Made by a program: the position numbers and the translations under genes
Notes under the pieces: generated by a model
Database searches by the model: none
Seen by the model: only the letters and a program-made list of their open reading frames with translations
What the model was told of the DNA's origin: nothing
NCBI GenBank assembly: GCA_001465935.1
Contig: LNKV01000020.1
Location: 62,001-126,000, forward strand
Reading direction: 5' to 3'
DNA from: Clarireedia homoeocarpa
Taxonomy: Eukaryota; Ascomycota; Leotiomycetes; Helotiales; Rutstroemiaceae
DNA length: 64,000 nt
In this document: positions 25,101 to 36,282 of the stretch, one piece after another
How positions within the stretch are numbered: the first letter of the stretch is position 1
How the letters are laid out: each line of letters begins with the position of its first letter

Positions 25101-25415
25101 TGTATGTGGTGTGTTATATTCAATCTCCTCTTGGGCGTCTCGAGCTCTTTTTAATAAATTATTTTCTTGCTTGCCCTGTATTGTATGACTTTCATACCCT
25201 TTATCCCAGGAATACTGCCAATCACCGGATTGGATTATCTCACCTCGCCCGTTTGTCGTCCCCTCTTTCTGCAATGAAGCCTTCTTAGCCCACCTCTTCC
25301 TGTTTGTTTCTTATTACTCTTTTCATCTTATTACTTTGATTTTCGTCATCTGTTTGTTTTTCTTTTCCTTCTTATATATTTGCACCAGAACTGTGTTCGG
25401 TATGAATTCGTGGTC
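22177..25415. other. Long intergenic region (3.2 kb)
   Basis: No supported gene. Frames at 22499-22840, 23051-23323, 23966-24283 and 24585-24863 show no family motifs or splice partners. Simple repeats include a ctgtg(c/a) run near 23260-23290, a ttacctcattttt direct repeat near 23338-23372, triplicated gatcttct near 23820-23842, and a (gt)n tract at 25078-25110. The last kilobase presumably carries the promoter of the 25416 gene. Confidence 0.45.
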
Positions 25416-27046
25416 ATGCAGTCCTTGAGCCGGTTTCTCAATGATGCGCAAATGGCATGGTTAACATCAAGTATCAATTGTTGCGCGGGGGATGACGATG
25501 TGGGGAGACATGGTAAGCCAAAGCATAATCGACATTCTCTCTGTAGTTGGGAAAAGAAAAGAAAAACAAAGTCTAACGAACTTCTAAAGAACCGGAAAAG
25601 TCGATGCGCATAGTAAATGGACAACCCAGATTAATCTCTCCACCAACATTGCAAAGACCATTCGAAAGACCAGATACAGCTACAGCGTTCGAACGTCCCA
25701 CGCTGACACCTAACGATTGGGTGACCAGAAGTCGATCGCGAGCATCAAGCCGGACAAGTTTTTCCCCCAAGAGAAGTCTCTCGTCGCGGCAACCCGGCCG
25801 CTTGCAAATCAGTGCGCCCTACAACTTCCAACACCACACCGAAACAAGCTATATACGAGAACCACCAAAAGTCGTTGTTCGACCAGAGCCGAAATTGCGA
25901 CCGTTGGAATTGAGCATCTATCTCCCAGGGAACCGACTCTCGCCGCTACCTGAATTCGGACCTGAAGGTCTGGAGCATAAGCTTCCTCACATGAGAAGTG
26001 AATCCGCGCTGTCGTTCCGAGTACCAAGGAAGCCGGTGTTACCGACGGTTGTGGAGAGACAGTCAATGAGCACAGAGGAATTGCTGAATGCATTAGTGGA
26101 CGACCTACCCAACCCAACACCACGAACAAGGTTGCGGTCTAATACCGAGCCCGCTGCATACGAACGAGTGAAGTCGGCGTTATTGGAGAAGATTGAGCTT
26201 GATAAAAAACTAAAGGAAATTGACGAACGGATCGAACGACAGAGTATCTATCTCGCCAGTCGACCTGGAAGCCGAGCCAGTCGAGCCGACAGTCGTTTAG
26301 ATTACGGATACGGTCGACCAGCAAGCAGAGCCAGCCGAGTCGAAAGCCGATTAGAAAGACGCGAGAGTATCTATTCCGAATCAACAGGTATGCCTGCTCT
26401 ACCAACCACCCAACTCCACCTCCATCTCCACCTCCACGACATTCTAACCACCTCCCCAGAACCCATGCCCCCTCTCATCCCCGAGCGCGTGCTTCCCCAC
26501 GCCGACCGCCGCCCTCAAACCGCACCAGCCCGCCCCCGCCGTCACAAATCCACGGACTCCTCTATCCGTCCCCCACCCCTCCTCAAAGAGCGTCCTCTTC
26601 CCCCACCCCTCCCCCTCGTCCTCCAAACCCCCTCTCTCCCTCCCCGCCGCAAATCCCTCTCCCGCGTCTCTAGCTGGCTTTTCCCCTCCACCTCCCCTAA
26701 CCAACAAACCCATTTCCGCCACATGTCCATCGAATCCATAACCAACACGCCCAAACCCGTGACCTCACGCGAGGGCTTCTATCAATGCATCGAGGTCCAA
26801 GAAGTCGAGAGTCCGCAATCGCTTGTGTCGTCTGTAAGTAGTGTTGCGAGTGGTGACGATGCAACGAGTTGGAGTAGCCCGAGTTTGAGCGGGGGAGTGA
26901 GGATCTCGGGGGATAGTAAGAGAGGGGGAGGATCGGCTGGTGGGAGGACGTTTGGAGGAGCAGAGAAGGAGGAGGAGGCGGCGTGGAGTATGGGGTTTGG
27001 GAATGGGAATGGGAATGGGAGGCAGTGTGTTGGGGTTGCGTTTTAA
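25416..27046 (+). CDS. Disordered Ser/Arg/Pro-rich protein of unknown function
   Basis: Exons 25416-25512 and 25590-27046 (77-bp intron, TCTAAC branch, CTAAAG acceptor) encode 517 residues. The splice joins ..DDDVGRH to EPEKSMRIVNGQP in frame. An unspliced reading has an in-frame stop before 25604, so the first exon is needed unless translation starts at 25604. A helical segment at about 205-245 (ALLEKIELDKKLKEIDERIE) runs into two imperfect repeats, RPGSRASRADSRLD and RPASRASRVESRLE. The rest is Pro/Ser-rich with poly-Pro stretches (about 340-370), and the end is Gly-rich (GNGNGNGR). This looks like a scaffold or phospho-regulated cell-cortex protein, but no domain is recognised. C-terminal codon use shifts to G-rich, consistent with low complexity. 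Confidence 0.75.
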
Positions 27047-27626
27047 GAGGTGTGTGCGCTGATGGGTGAAAGGTTTCTTTCTTTTTGTTTTAAGTTCTCT
27101 GTACAGTAGAAGGGAGGTCGGGTAGGCGGATGGTTGGATATCTGGAAATCGGGGGTTGGGTTGGGTCAGGCTTGTCCTTGTGATACCACTGTTTATTTGG
27201 CGTTTATATTTGATTCTTGTACCAAAAAAAGATAATAGGTGGAATATATATATTCCTGGAGGAAGTGTATATGTTCGAGTATATAGATAGATGGGTAGTA
27301 AATAAGTAATTGGAACACTATCAGAATTATTGTTAAATTCTTTTAATTGACAAATACAGTCTCGATCCTCGATCCTCGACAAGATCTCATTCTAGTGTAC
27401 AACCCAACTATTACCCGCACTACGAGCAAGCCTCTCCTCCTCTTGCCTCTCCTCCAAAAATCATCCCCCTCCAAAAATCATTCCCATCCAAAAATCGTTC
27501 CCCTCCAAAAATCATCCCCCTCCAAAAATCATCCCCCTCCAAAAACCATTCCCCTCCAAAAACATCCTCTACGAAAATTCCTCCCCATCCAAGAAATCCC
27601 ACCTCTCAAAAAATGCAAAAAAAAGA
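27047..27626. other. Intergenic region with minisatellite
   Basis: 3' flank of the 25416 gene, AT-rich to about 27360, then the 17-bp minisatellite described separately, then the tRNA 3' flank. Confidence 0.5.
27452..27573. repeat. 17-bp minisatellite, about seven copies
   Basis: Imperfect head-to-tail copies of a unit close to tccaaaaatcatccccc. Copies differ by single substitutions (att/atc, cct/cat), and the array decays at its right end. Confidence 0.9.
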
Positions 27627-27726
27627 TGATCAGAGTGGGACTCGAACCCACGCCACTTTCGTGACCAGGAATTAATGCTAAGGATTTGCCTTAACCTGGC
27701 GCCATAACCAGCTCGGCCATCTGACC
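27627..27726 (-). tRNA. tRNA-Leu (anticodon AAG) with intron
   Basis: On the minus strand the acceptor 5' arm GGTCAGA pairs with TCTGATC and the discriminator is A. The D arm is GCC..GGC. The anticodon stem CCAGG/CCTGG holds a TTAAGG loop start, placing AAG at 34-36. About 18 nt (CAAATCCTTAGCATTAAT) sit at the canonical intron position after base 37. A long variable arm (TCACGAAAGTGG) is typical of tRNA-Leu. The T arm is GTGGG-TTCGAGT-CCCAC. All stems are intact. Reads CUU codons, with inosine at 34 also CUC. Confidence 0.95.
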
Positions 27727-28519
27727 AATTTGTTGTTGATGTCGCCTTTCTTATCTATTTAGATATAGAAATACGAAAAAAATAATTTTATTAACTATTT
27801 GACAAACTAAGTGTTTAGAACAAATTCATTTGATGGAACTTTTAAATGAAAACTGGTTTGGTTTATTGATTTCTCTCACTTAATTCTTTATCCTTGACAA
27901 CTTCAGCAGCTGGGCCGATATCGAGGAATGAAATTTGTTGAAGAGCGATTGTGTGGTAGGTAGGTAGTTGGTGGATTGAAGTCCACCAGATGTCCAGAGC
28001 AGTATCTGCCTTACAGGAAATCTCCTTGACAACGCAGTTACTCTATATGCTATTCTCTCACACATATGGGAAGAGGATAGCCAAGAAGTCGCTTTTAAGA
28101 ATACAAATGAACGTTCAGGCCAAGGCAAGGCTGGAATTAAGAAGATCAAGTTGTGTAGGCTGTAGCAAACAGGCGAAATATGATGGCCTACAATATTTTC
28201 AGATAGACAGTTGTTGTATCAATAAAGGCGCTCCAGTCGAGCTTTCGCATGTTATCAGATCTATGTTTGATTGGTATCGCAAAGTGGCTCGATGCTATGC
28301 CTTTCTTTCAGATGTTAGTACAGGAAAGAGGAAACGAGGAAACGAGCCGCAGAGATCATAGGAACAGGCCTTGCGTGGAAGCAGGCGGTTCATACGCGGT
28401 TGGACACTTCAAGAACTTCTCGCTCTTTGATCAGTCGAGTTCTTCTCCCAGCAGTGCCACCGGCTTGGGGACAAAAGCTCTCTGAGGCAAATTATTCACA
28501 AAGTCACAAGTATTCCTAT

Positions 28520-28754
28520 TGTTGAATAGAGACACAGCAGGTAAAATAGGCTTAGAGGACATCAATTATAAGGTACTCGATGCTTAACTTGACTTGATTG
28601 AACTTGTTGGCTATCTACAGTAGGAAGAACTAGCTATATATATGGGCCTTTCCAGGCTTACTGCCTTAGGCTTCACAGGCCTAATTGATCACTACGATGT
28701 TCAGTTTAAGGTGGTAGGCATAGGCCCACCTGCCCCACCTTACCCCGCCTAACA
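28520..28754. mobile_element. Solo LTR-like insertion 1 (235 bp) in the HET domain
   Basis: Begins TGTTGAATAG and ends CGCCTAACA, the TG..CA termini of an LTR. It is flanked on both sides by CCTAT (28515-28519 and 28755-28759), a 5-bp target-site duplication. Removing the element and one CCTAT joins the HET reading frame exactly (..TSIPI then SALGETCLSQF). It contains a TATA-like tatatatatggg and is AT-rich. There are no internal genes, so it is a recombined LTR remnant. It resembles insertion 2 at its start and around ctatc(c/t)acagt(g/a)ggaag. Confidence 0.87.
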
Positions 28755-29789
28755 CCTATATCAGCGCTTGGAGAAACCTGTCTATCACAGTTTAGCATCA
28801 GCGAGCGCTTTTCATGGATGGAACACTGCCAGAGTACAATCGAGGAAGACGAATTGTACTCATTATTCGGCATCTTCGGCGTCTCATGCCACCCCTCTAT
28901 AACGAAGGACAGGTGAGCGCATTCAAGAGGCCCCGGGGCCCCGGAAGAAGATTGACAGTCTAGACTCTAGAGAATTGTATACAGGCCTTATATCTTACTG
29001 GTCCTCGCAAGGACAAGAAACGAATTGATGAAGGAGAATTCAGATTGCTAGTAACATCCTATGACTGGATCTTAAGTCATCGCAGTTTTAAACAATGGTA
29101 TACTGAAAGGCAAAGCCACCTATGGACCAAAAGCCACCCTGGAAAGGGAAATTCTATGCTGCTTTGTGGAATTATCAACGGACTCAATAAACCAAAGGCC
29201 CGCATACCTCTCCTCTCATACTTCTACTTTCAAGCAACTGACTCGCGAACTATAACGCTACGGCTGTATTAAGAGGTCTTTTATAACTGCTGATTCAGGC
29301 ACAGCCATATCTTTTCTTACTTCTTCACCAGCGTTTGTTCCGTGTAGACAACGATCTTTTCGAGAATACCAATGCTTAGATAATCCTATTGGAAATCTTT
29401 ACCGATATTCTGCAACACCCGGCATTGCAAGATACGTACTTCATTGTCGATACACTCGAGTGTATTGAAGGCTTGCCAAAACTCTTATGCTTTATTAATT
29501 AGAAGTCGTCACTATCTTCTCGTGTCAAGTGGCTTGTTTTCAGCCGCAACTGACCTGATATAGAGTGACGGTTGGATCACACCGGTGACAAGCCGAAAGT
29601 CTGCCTTGAGCTGAACACGGAGCTGTTTCCACGGCTGTCATCAATTACATCGAGCATAAAGTAGATCAGCTGGCTCGGAGAATGGGACACAACAATCAGA
29701 CACGAAGAGAGGTTTTTAAGCATCTATACGCTGCGGCAGATGGCACATTTTTCTGGGTTGCTTTGGTCTGCCAAAACCTCGAAGGGATC

Positions 29790-30079
29790 TATTGAGGGTA
29801 CAGCAGGTTGATACAAAGAATAGTGCCTGTAAGGATCGAAATGGATTCAATAATATTAAAACAAACTGTGCTTTTACTTGATACAACTGAACTGGACTGA
29901 CTGAGCTATCCACAGTGGGAAGGGCCTGGCTTTATATAGGCATTTCTCAGGCTAGTATCTAGTCTGATCCGTAAGTTGCCCTTATATAGTTCAATAAACC
30001 CATGAACTTGGTTCTAATGCTCCCCTAAGCCTGGTCCTATATAGGCCCTACCACTAAATCCGTACTAGTAGTTCCAACA
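29790..30079. mobile_element. Solo LTR-like insertion 2 (290 bp) in the NACHT region
   Basis: Begins TATTGAGGGTACAGCAGGT, matching insertion 1 (TGTTGA..ACAGCAGGT) with G-to-A in the terminal TG, and ends TTCCAACA. Perfect 5-bp duplications GGATC flank it (29785-29789 and 30080-30084). Excision restores an open frame (..QNLEGI then PQWNVYTKLGTF). Shared internal words with insertion 1 include ctatccacagtgggaag and a TATATAGGC TATA-like box. Same orientation as insertion 1. Confidence 0.87.
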
Positions 30080-30450
30080 GGATCCCACAATGGAACGTCT
30101 ATACAAAACTAGGGACGTTCCAACCAGCACTTGATTCGTTATATGAGCGGATGATGAATCAGATATGCAACTCAAACCATTCAGAGCTCTGCAAGCGTAT
30201 CCTGGCAGTGGCCATGATTGCGTACAAATCCGTCTCCCTGGCTGAACTGCCAGCGCTCATTGAGATGCCCGAGGGCTTAACTGAATATTCAGAGTCATTA
30301 AGAGAGCTCGTCTGCTTTTGTGGTTCTTTTCCGGTTATTCGAAGGGATACGATGTATTTAGTACATAAGTCTGGGAAGGACTATTTACTCGACAATGCAT
30401 CGGCCCAAATGTTTCCTGGTAGAAAGCGATATAGACTAGGCAGCTAGGCT

Positions 30451-31739
30451 ACAGTGTGAGATACTTTAAAACAAGTTTTAAACTTTTATTGGATTTATTC
30501 GTCACATTAGAACTACTTATGACTTATATAGATAAAAAAAGAAAGATTCGATCACTTTCTTCCCAGTAACCTCTTTAGCTACTTATATAAAAGAGGGGAA
30601 GAAGAGATAGAAAAGGAGAGAAGAGAGGACAAGAGAGAACGAGAAAAGATAAGAAAAGATGATATAAGAAAGTGTTGTAAGTAGAAGAAAGAGGGAAAGT
30701 AGAGAATGGTACCGATAAATAGAATTCTTTTGCTTCCTTATGTTTGTTATGTAACTTATGTTTCTAATAATTTATCCAATGTATATTGTAAGTAGGTTGA
30801 AGTGAGAGTACGTGCATCCTAATAGCACGTGTAGAAGGAGATCCAAGAGGTAATCACTCTGTACTACACCATATAAGTCAAAAAAGAGGGGGAAAGGCAG
30901 TCTGATTCTTCTACATCTAAGTGGGAGCCAGTCCCTTATACTACAAAACATATCGTAGTGACCTACGAGTAAGCTAGACTAAAAGAGGGGTGTAGCAAGC
31001 CTCATAATATTTGATAATTCAGTGTACAGAACCTCAACATAATCACATCCCTAGGAAGAAGAAAACCATACTATGAGAATTGTTGGAATAATCCTACCCG
31101 ATCTCGATACCGCAAAAAGAACAAGATAGCAAACTTGCTACAGACTCTTTGCGGGGCAGCAATGCAAGCTATTGATGCACTCAATCGTCGATTACGCCTG
31201 ACCTGAACAACAGTACCAAAGCACAGGTAATGGACCAGTACAGTAACAAATGTTTGCATTGTGGAGCGAAGTCCTGCGGGTGTGCGCCATGTCACTAACA
31301 GTAGAGATAACACTGTAACTAGCTAGCACATGAATTCTCCGCGGGGTAAGCTTCAATTACACCCTGTCTGACTGACTCGTTCATGGTGCCTAGGACACAA
31401 CAAAATGACAAACTCTACGTACCACGAAGCAAAAGACCCACACGGCTTGACTCTATCCCATGGAGTACCTGAATCACGTAGATGTATAGCATCTGTACTG
31501 TGGCCTTCATGTGGCTCATCTGAATGGCCAATATACCTCGCTTAGCGTACATGATATTTCTGCAACTCCATGGGATACTGCCCCTGATTGCAGATACTTT
31601 GGCCTAAAGCTATAGATACATCCGTTCCCATACCAAAATCCTCTGAAGATCAACTTCTACATACCTATATTTTCGATCACAATCAGTCCGAAAAATTGTT
31701 TTTTACTCAGACCTCTAATACTCTATTCAACATAACACT
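30451..31739. other. AT-rich intergenic DNA downstream of the HET-NACHT remnant
   Basis: About 1.3 kb. A purine-rich stretch (about 30590-30715, gaagaaaagagaga-like) lies between AT-rich flanks. A small palindrome (acgtgc..gcacgt) is near 30815-30835. Older retroelement debris is plausible, but no boundaries or duplications could be fixed. The last 100 bp presumably form the patatin-gene promoter. Confidence 0.4.
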
Positions 31740-33956
31740 ATGATCGACAGGAAAGTCCGCATCCTTTGTTTGGATGGTGGTGGAGTGAAAGGTGTGACAT
31801 CGCTGAAAATCTTGCAAGCTATCATGGAGCAAATCAGCATTGAGGAGCACATGCGCAGCGGTTCTAAAGAGCCCAGACCTCAAGAGCCGTTGAAGCCTTG
31901 CGACTACTTTGATCTGATATGTGGAACAAGTACTGGCGGGTTGATTGCACTGTTGCTTGGCAGACTGGAATATGTAAGGTTGTCTTCCGATGCCTTGTAA
32001 AGAAAATCGAAATATTGATGATCATATTATCAGACATTGGAAGTTGCAATTAAGAAATACGAGGAATTTGGGCAGCAGATCTTCAGCAAAAAACTGTCCT
32101 ATTTTAGCCGCTGGGATGCTACGTATGACCACACTGTCGTCGAGAAACTTTTGAAGAAGGCTATCAGAGAGTCTCCATTGAACTTACACGAAGATGCAGT
32201 CTTGAAAGACGCCTCAAGACCTTGTAGATCCTTTGTGATCACCACCAAACTAGACAAGCACTCTTCATCCCCTATAATAATGAGGTCGTACGACCTTGAC
32301 GAGGACAGAGAATCTTCCGTCAAGATATGGGAAGCGGGACGGGCGACCTCCGCTGCTCCTACGTATTTCAAACCCATAACTATCAACAACGACAGATACA
32401 GTGACGGTGGGACTATCGCAAACAATCCAAGTCACCACGCCATTATGGAGGCAGCCAAGATTTGGAAGCTGGACAACATCGGCTGCATCGTAAGCCTTGG
32501 TACCGGTCCAGCAGGCGAGCACACCTTGGATAATGCAACAGAGGAAATTCTAGGTTCATGGGGAATGACGATAGCTCGGAGATTACTTACTCAATCTCTC
32601 TACTACCGCTTACAACTAGCTTTCTACAGTCTGCAGGTCATGACCAGCACAGAACGCACGCATTTGAAAACAAAAGAGATGGTTGATGTCTTCCGCAGAA
32701 TGCATATTGGGGGTAACGAGATTAATATAGTCGCATCTGACGATGTCTACTACCGCCTGAATCTGACCAGCAAGGAAGCCAAAGTTGGATTGGACGCTTG
32801 GAAACAAATGGGACTTCTGCAGAGACTGGCCACTGAATATATGAAAACAAACATTATTGCCATAGAGACAAAGATGGCTATCGCAAGGGTGCTGGCAGAA
32901 ACTGCGAAGAAACGATTGCCGCCATCTTGGATAGCGCCTGAGGAGCCGGTGCGTGTGTTGGAGCTCTATATGGTTTCATGCCAGCATGAAACACACAAAC
33001 GGGTCCCTAAACTCGTCCGCATCGATAACACTGCAGAAAACAACTTTATATCTGACAGATTCGCCACCGAATTGGGACTTACCAGATCGGATGTGGTGGC
33101 TAGTGAGAAGACAGTTTTCACATCGCCCTCTCACAAGATAATCCGCCCAGAATTCATTGTTGAGATTAATCTCTCTATTGGTAGCGACAAGAACATGCAC
33201 ATAGAGTCGTTCTTTGTTATAGAGGATGATTTCATGCCGGCGGACATTCTGGTTGGGTTTGACTTTACCATGAAGCATAAGGTACTCGGTAGGGAGATGA
33301 CGAAATCTGAGCGGGTACTTCTTGTTCAGGCTGCGAAGAGTGGGAAGGAGGCCGGGAAGCTGCCGCTCAAAAAGGTAATGTTGAGCGGGGACAGTGGCTA
33401 TGGAGAGATTGTGGGCTCACCAGCCTATAAAAACATTGCGGAGGACATAGTATTTTTGGACCGGCCCAGTGCTCGGACCCTACCTGCAGACAGCGAATGT
33501 GAAGCACCTTCAGAGACATCGCCTGCAAATGACGCAATGGATGAGAAGGATTCGTCCGATCTGCCCCCACCATCACAGCCCGAAGAGGACGAACGGGAGC
33601 GCGAAGCACTTTTGGAAGAGCTACTCAAGCATGACGAACTTGATATTGATGGGAAGGACGAAAATGGCCAGACGCTACTATCACAAGCTGCAAAAGACGG
33701 AGATGACGATCTTGTGAGGATGCTGCTGAAAACGGGCAAAGTGGACGTGAATTCGGAGGATTATAGTGGCCGGACTGCGCTGGCAGTTGCTGCAAGGAAT
33801 GGACATCTAGCGGTTGTGAAACTGCTACTTGATACTAATTCAGTGGATGTAGCTTCGAAAGATATCTACGGGGAAACTGCGCTATCAATTGCGGAAATGG
33901 ATGGGCATGATGCTATTGTTGAGTTATTGAAACAACCAAGTGGTGAGAAGGCTTAG
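31740..33956 (+). CDS. Patatin-like phospholipase with degenerate retropepsin-like domain and ankyrin repeats
   Basis: Exons 31740-31973 and 32034-33956 (60-bp intron) encode 718 residues. Patatin domain: oxyanion motif DGGGVKG (12-18), nucleophile GTSTG with Ser64, catalytic Asp202 in YSDGG. All parts of the Ser-Asp dyad are present, so lipid acyl hydrolase activity is expected. About 405-500 resembles a retropepsin-like fold (IDNTAENNFISDRFATELGL, then ADILVGFDF), but the catalytic D-[ST]-G is DNT, so probably no protease activity. After an acidic linker, three ankyrin repeats fill about 605-715 (NGQTLLSQAAKDGDDDLVRM, SGRTALAVAARNGHLAVVKL, YGETALSIAEMDGHDAIVEL). No NB-ARC/NACHT module is present, unlike classical fungal patatin NLRs. 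It probably acts in the cytosol, with ankyrins as a sensor or adaptor. Confidence 0.88.
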
Positions 33957-36282
33957 AGGTCAATGACATTCCGTTCACCGTTGAACGCATTTAATTGAAT
34001 TCTGTATCCTATGACTTTAATGCTATGCTCGAGGAACATCATCAAACAGTCACCGAGCATTTATCTGGCAGACATATTACTCTGTAAGAATTCGCAGGCA
34101 TAGAAAATATCACGACATACAATATATGGTTGGACAACAACTTTACTAAGTGACTTTGCGAGTGAGGGATACTGGAGGAGGTTGGGGATTGATCACGGGA
34201 TTCTACAGCGAGAATGGGACATCTCCTCACTGATTATTCGACCACCGCATATCCATCCGACTATCAAGAAGACCTTGAAAAACTTTCTAGGTGCCTTTGT
34301 GACCTTATGTTCATGACTCGGATTGGCATAATCAGCTACCACATAAACACTTTACCTAGGATCTTAACATGAATCCAACAGTGCAGATGCAAAGTACCCC
34401 CAGCATGCTTTCCAGCTTTTCCAGCGACCATTCTGGCGTCGCTGGAGCTGAAAAAGTAGCTTCGCTGGAGCTGAAGTATAGATCGACAGATGAGAATGGA
34501 GTCTCTGACATTATCATGCAGCTGATTTTCATTGCAGATAAGTTGATTTTCGCTGCAGCTAGAACTAGTTGATTTTCATTGCAGCTAGTTCATTTTCATT
34601 GCAGCTAGTTGATAGGTCCGGGTGTACAGTACGCGGCCCCAATTAGCTGGTATTCATACAAGCAGCTGCCAGTTAGTGCCCAGAATGGCCATGGATGAAG
34701 TGCTGAAAGCATGCGGTTGGTGTCAATTAAGTGTACCTGATGGTTTAAATAAACAGCTGTACTCACTACTGCAGTCGCTTCATATCACTGCGAAAAATAC
34801 TAGAAAAATACCACGACTAAGGAGTACAGTTATTTATCCGAACCACCAAGTATGGGGCTGAACGCATACTTCCGTAGTCTACCCAATTTTATAAGCGGGG
34901 TACTCAATGTTGGCAAGAACCAGGCTTATCCCGACAGCTGAAACTCCACTTGAGCCTTTTCTTTGGGAGTTCATACTGCACAATTTGACCAACCACGCAA
35001 GATTAGGAAGGCCCAGCCAAAGCCTATGATGTATGTAGATCATGCTAGCAGCCGTGTAGTTGCTAGTCGTAGAACTATCACATAGCTATGCAGATGATTG
35101 ATTTACGCTTGTAACTCTGCTGTTTCCCCCAACATAGCCATACGCATTATCACCTCTGGCTGTCCAATATCAGAATTTTCACAATCAGATGTGACTCGCA
35201 CGACTCATTAGTACATACATGTATGTATGTATGATAGGTCCTATAGATCGGAATGCATTTCTTACACCGCAATTCATGTGGATGCTCAGATCTCAACCAT
35301 GAATCTGCAGTTCCCGGGAGTTGGTAGCTGAGCTGCACGAGCAAAAACGATATGCTGCTCTGTAACTGTTCCAATAGAGATTGCGAAGTGACTTACGATT
35401 TAGGAGCGCAGTATGCCTTGATTACTGCCGAGACCTATCCAATCAATTCTTTCTTCCCCAGTCTTACTCACCACAGGATCAAGATCGTCAGTCTTCTTCT
35501 CTGTACACAACAATTCGTCCCTGGAACTCTTAGACCCTCGATCTCAACATGCAGCTTACCCCCCTGCTCTTCCAAGCTGCATCTATCTGACTAGTTATTC
35601 TCCATATACATGCGAGTATGTGGATCGCTTTTACAATAGTAGTTTAAATCCATCTGGTATCTATTCAATGACTTCAATCAGTGCAGTAGTCTCTTTGTCA
35701 TTCCAATCTAGACAAAGTAAAACACAGCTAGGGAAGCCTCAATTCAAGTTCTAGAGTCCCGCATCTCCCCCACTACCCCTCATCTTTCTTCATCCCGCCC
35801 TAGTCTATTAATGTGAATCAACTCTTCAGTATATGAATTGATCAGTCAAAAAGACAGAGGTAATGATCTGATAGAAACGCTGCCACGTATCGACGAGTCT
35901 ACCAACCGTCCGTAAATCAATGGCTGGAAACAAACAAGTCTATGACACTATCGATGCCACCGTCGGTAAAAAGAAACAACTGACTCGCAGACTATGTTTT
36001 CTTCCCACTGGTTGACTACCTCTCCACTGTGCTATCATGCAACTACATTGTAGTGCAGAGTCTCACCAAAGAACATCACCATGCGTCAGAGTCCGATCGA
36101 CGGATTGCCTACGAAGGAAGGAAAGCATGTGAGGATCGCTGAAACAATTCTCGCTGGTCTCGACACACCAAGAAGAATTAGACATATATATATATGTGTG
36201 GACGTACTGCCTTCTCATAAAGACAAACTTCTCAAAGACTTCGTTACAGAGCAAAAACTTGTCCCAGTCTTCTCCATTCACC
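33957..36282. other. Intergenic region with short tandem repeats
   Basis: 2.3 kb with no supported gene. It includes the 20-bp repeat array at 34517-34613 and a (catg/tatg)n palindromic run at 35210-35233. Frames at 34369-34572 and 34622-34861 are translations of repeats or chance. The final 200 bp probably hold the FAD-oxidase promoter and leader. Confidence 0.45.
34517..34613. repeat. Imperfect 20-bp tandem repeat
   Basis: Four or five decaying copies of a unit close to gttgattttcattgcagcta. A shorter cgctggagctgaa(a/g) duplication lies just upstream at about 34438-34476. Confidence 0.85.

Larger units (their letters stand above)
27990..30450 (+). pseudogene. HET-NACHT (NLR-like) heterokaryon-incompatibility pseudogene, split by two solo LTRs
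   Basis: Remnants of one long gene can be followed across frames. HET domain pieces at 28040-28540 include ILSHTYGK-like, DGLQYFQIDSCCINK, MFDWYRKVARCYAFLSDVS and GWTLQELLA, then RLGDKSSLRQIIHKVTSIPI. After the first LTR come LSQFSISERFSWMEHCQ, ELYSLFGIFGV and MPPLYNEGQ. NACHT pieces follow at 29045-29790: a degraded P-loop (HPGKGNSM, the Lys-Thr replaced by Asn-Ser), a broken Walker-B-like YFIVDTLE, SSRVKW and LVCQNLEGI. After the second LTR, ALDSLYERMMNQICNSNH and LVHKSGKDYLLDNAS mark the winged-helix end. At least two frameshifts occur in the HET part. In-frame stops include TGA at 28428, TAG at 29500 and TGA at 29551. No ankyrin or WD40 array survives downstream. HET proteins trigger cell death on non-self fusion; this copy cannot encode one. 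Confidence 0.88.

Noticed and set aside
27452..27573. CRISPR-like array
   Set aside because: Units are directly adjacent with no unique spacers, and the genome is fungal; this is a minisatellite.
27420..27664. Frames across the 17-bp minisatellite
   Set aside because: They are translations of the tandem repeat.
30460..31060. A third LTR or internal retrotransposon piece
   Set aside because: A TGTGAGATAC start is tempting, but no matching CA end with a target duplication could be found.
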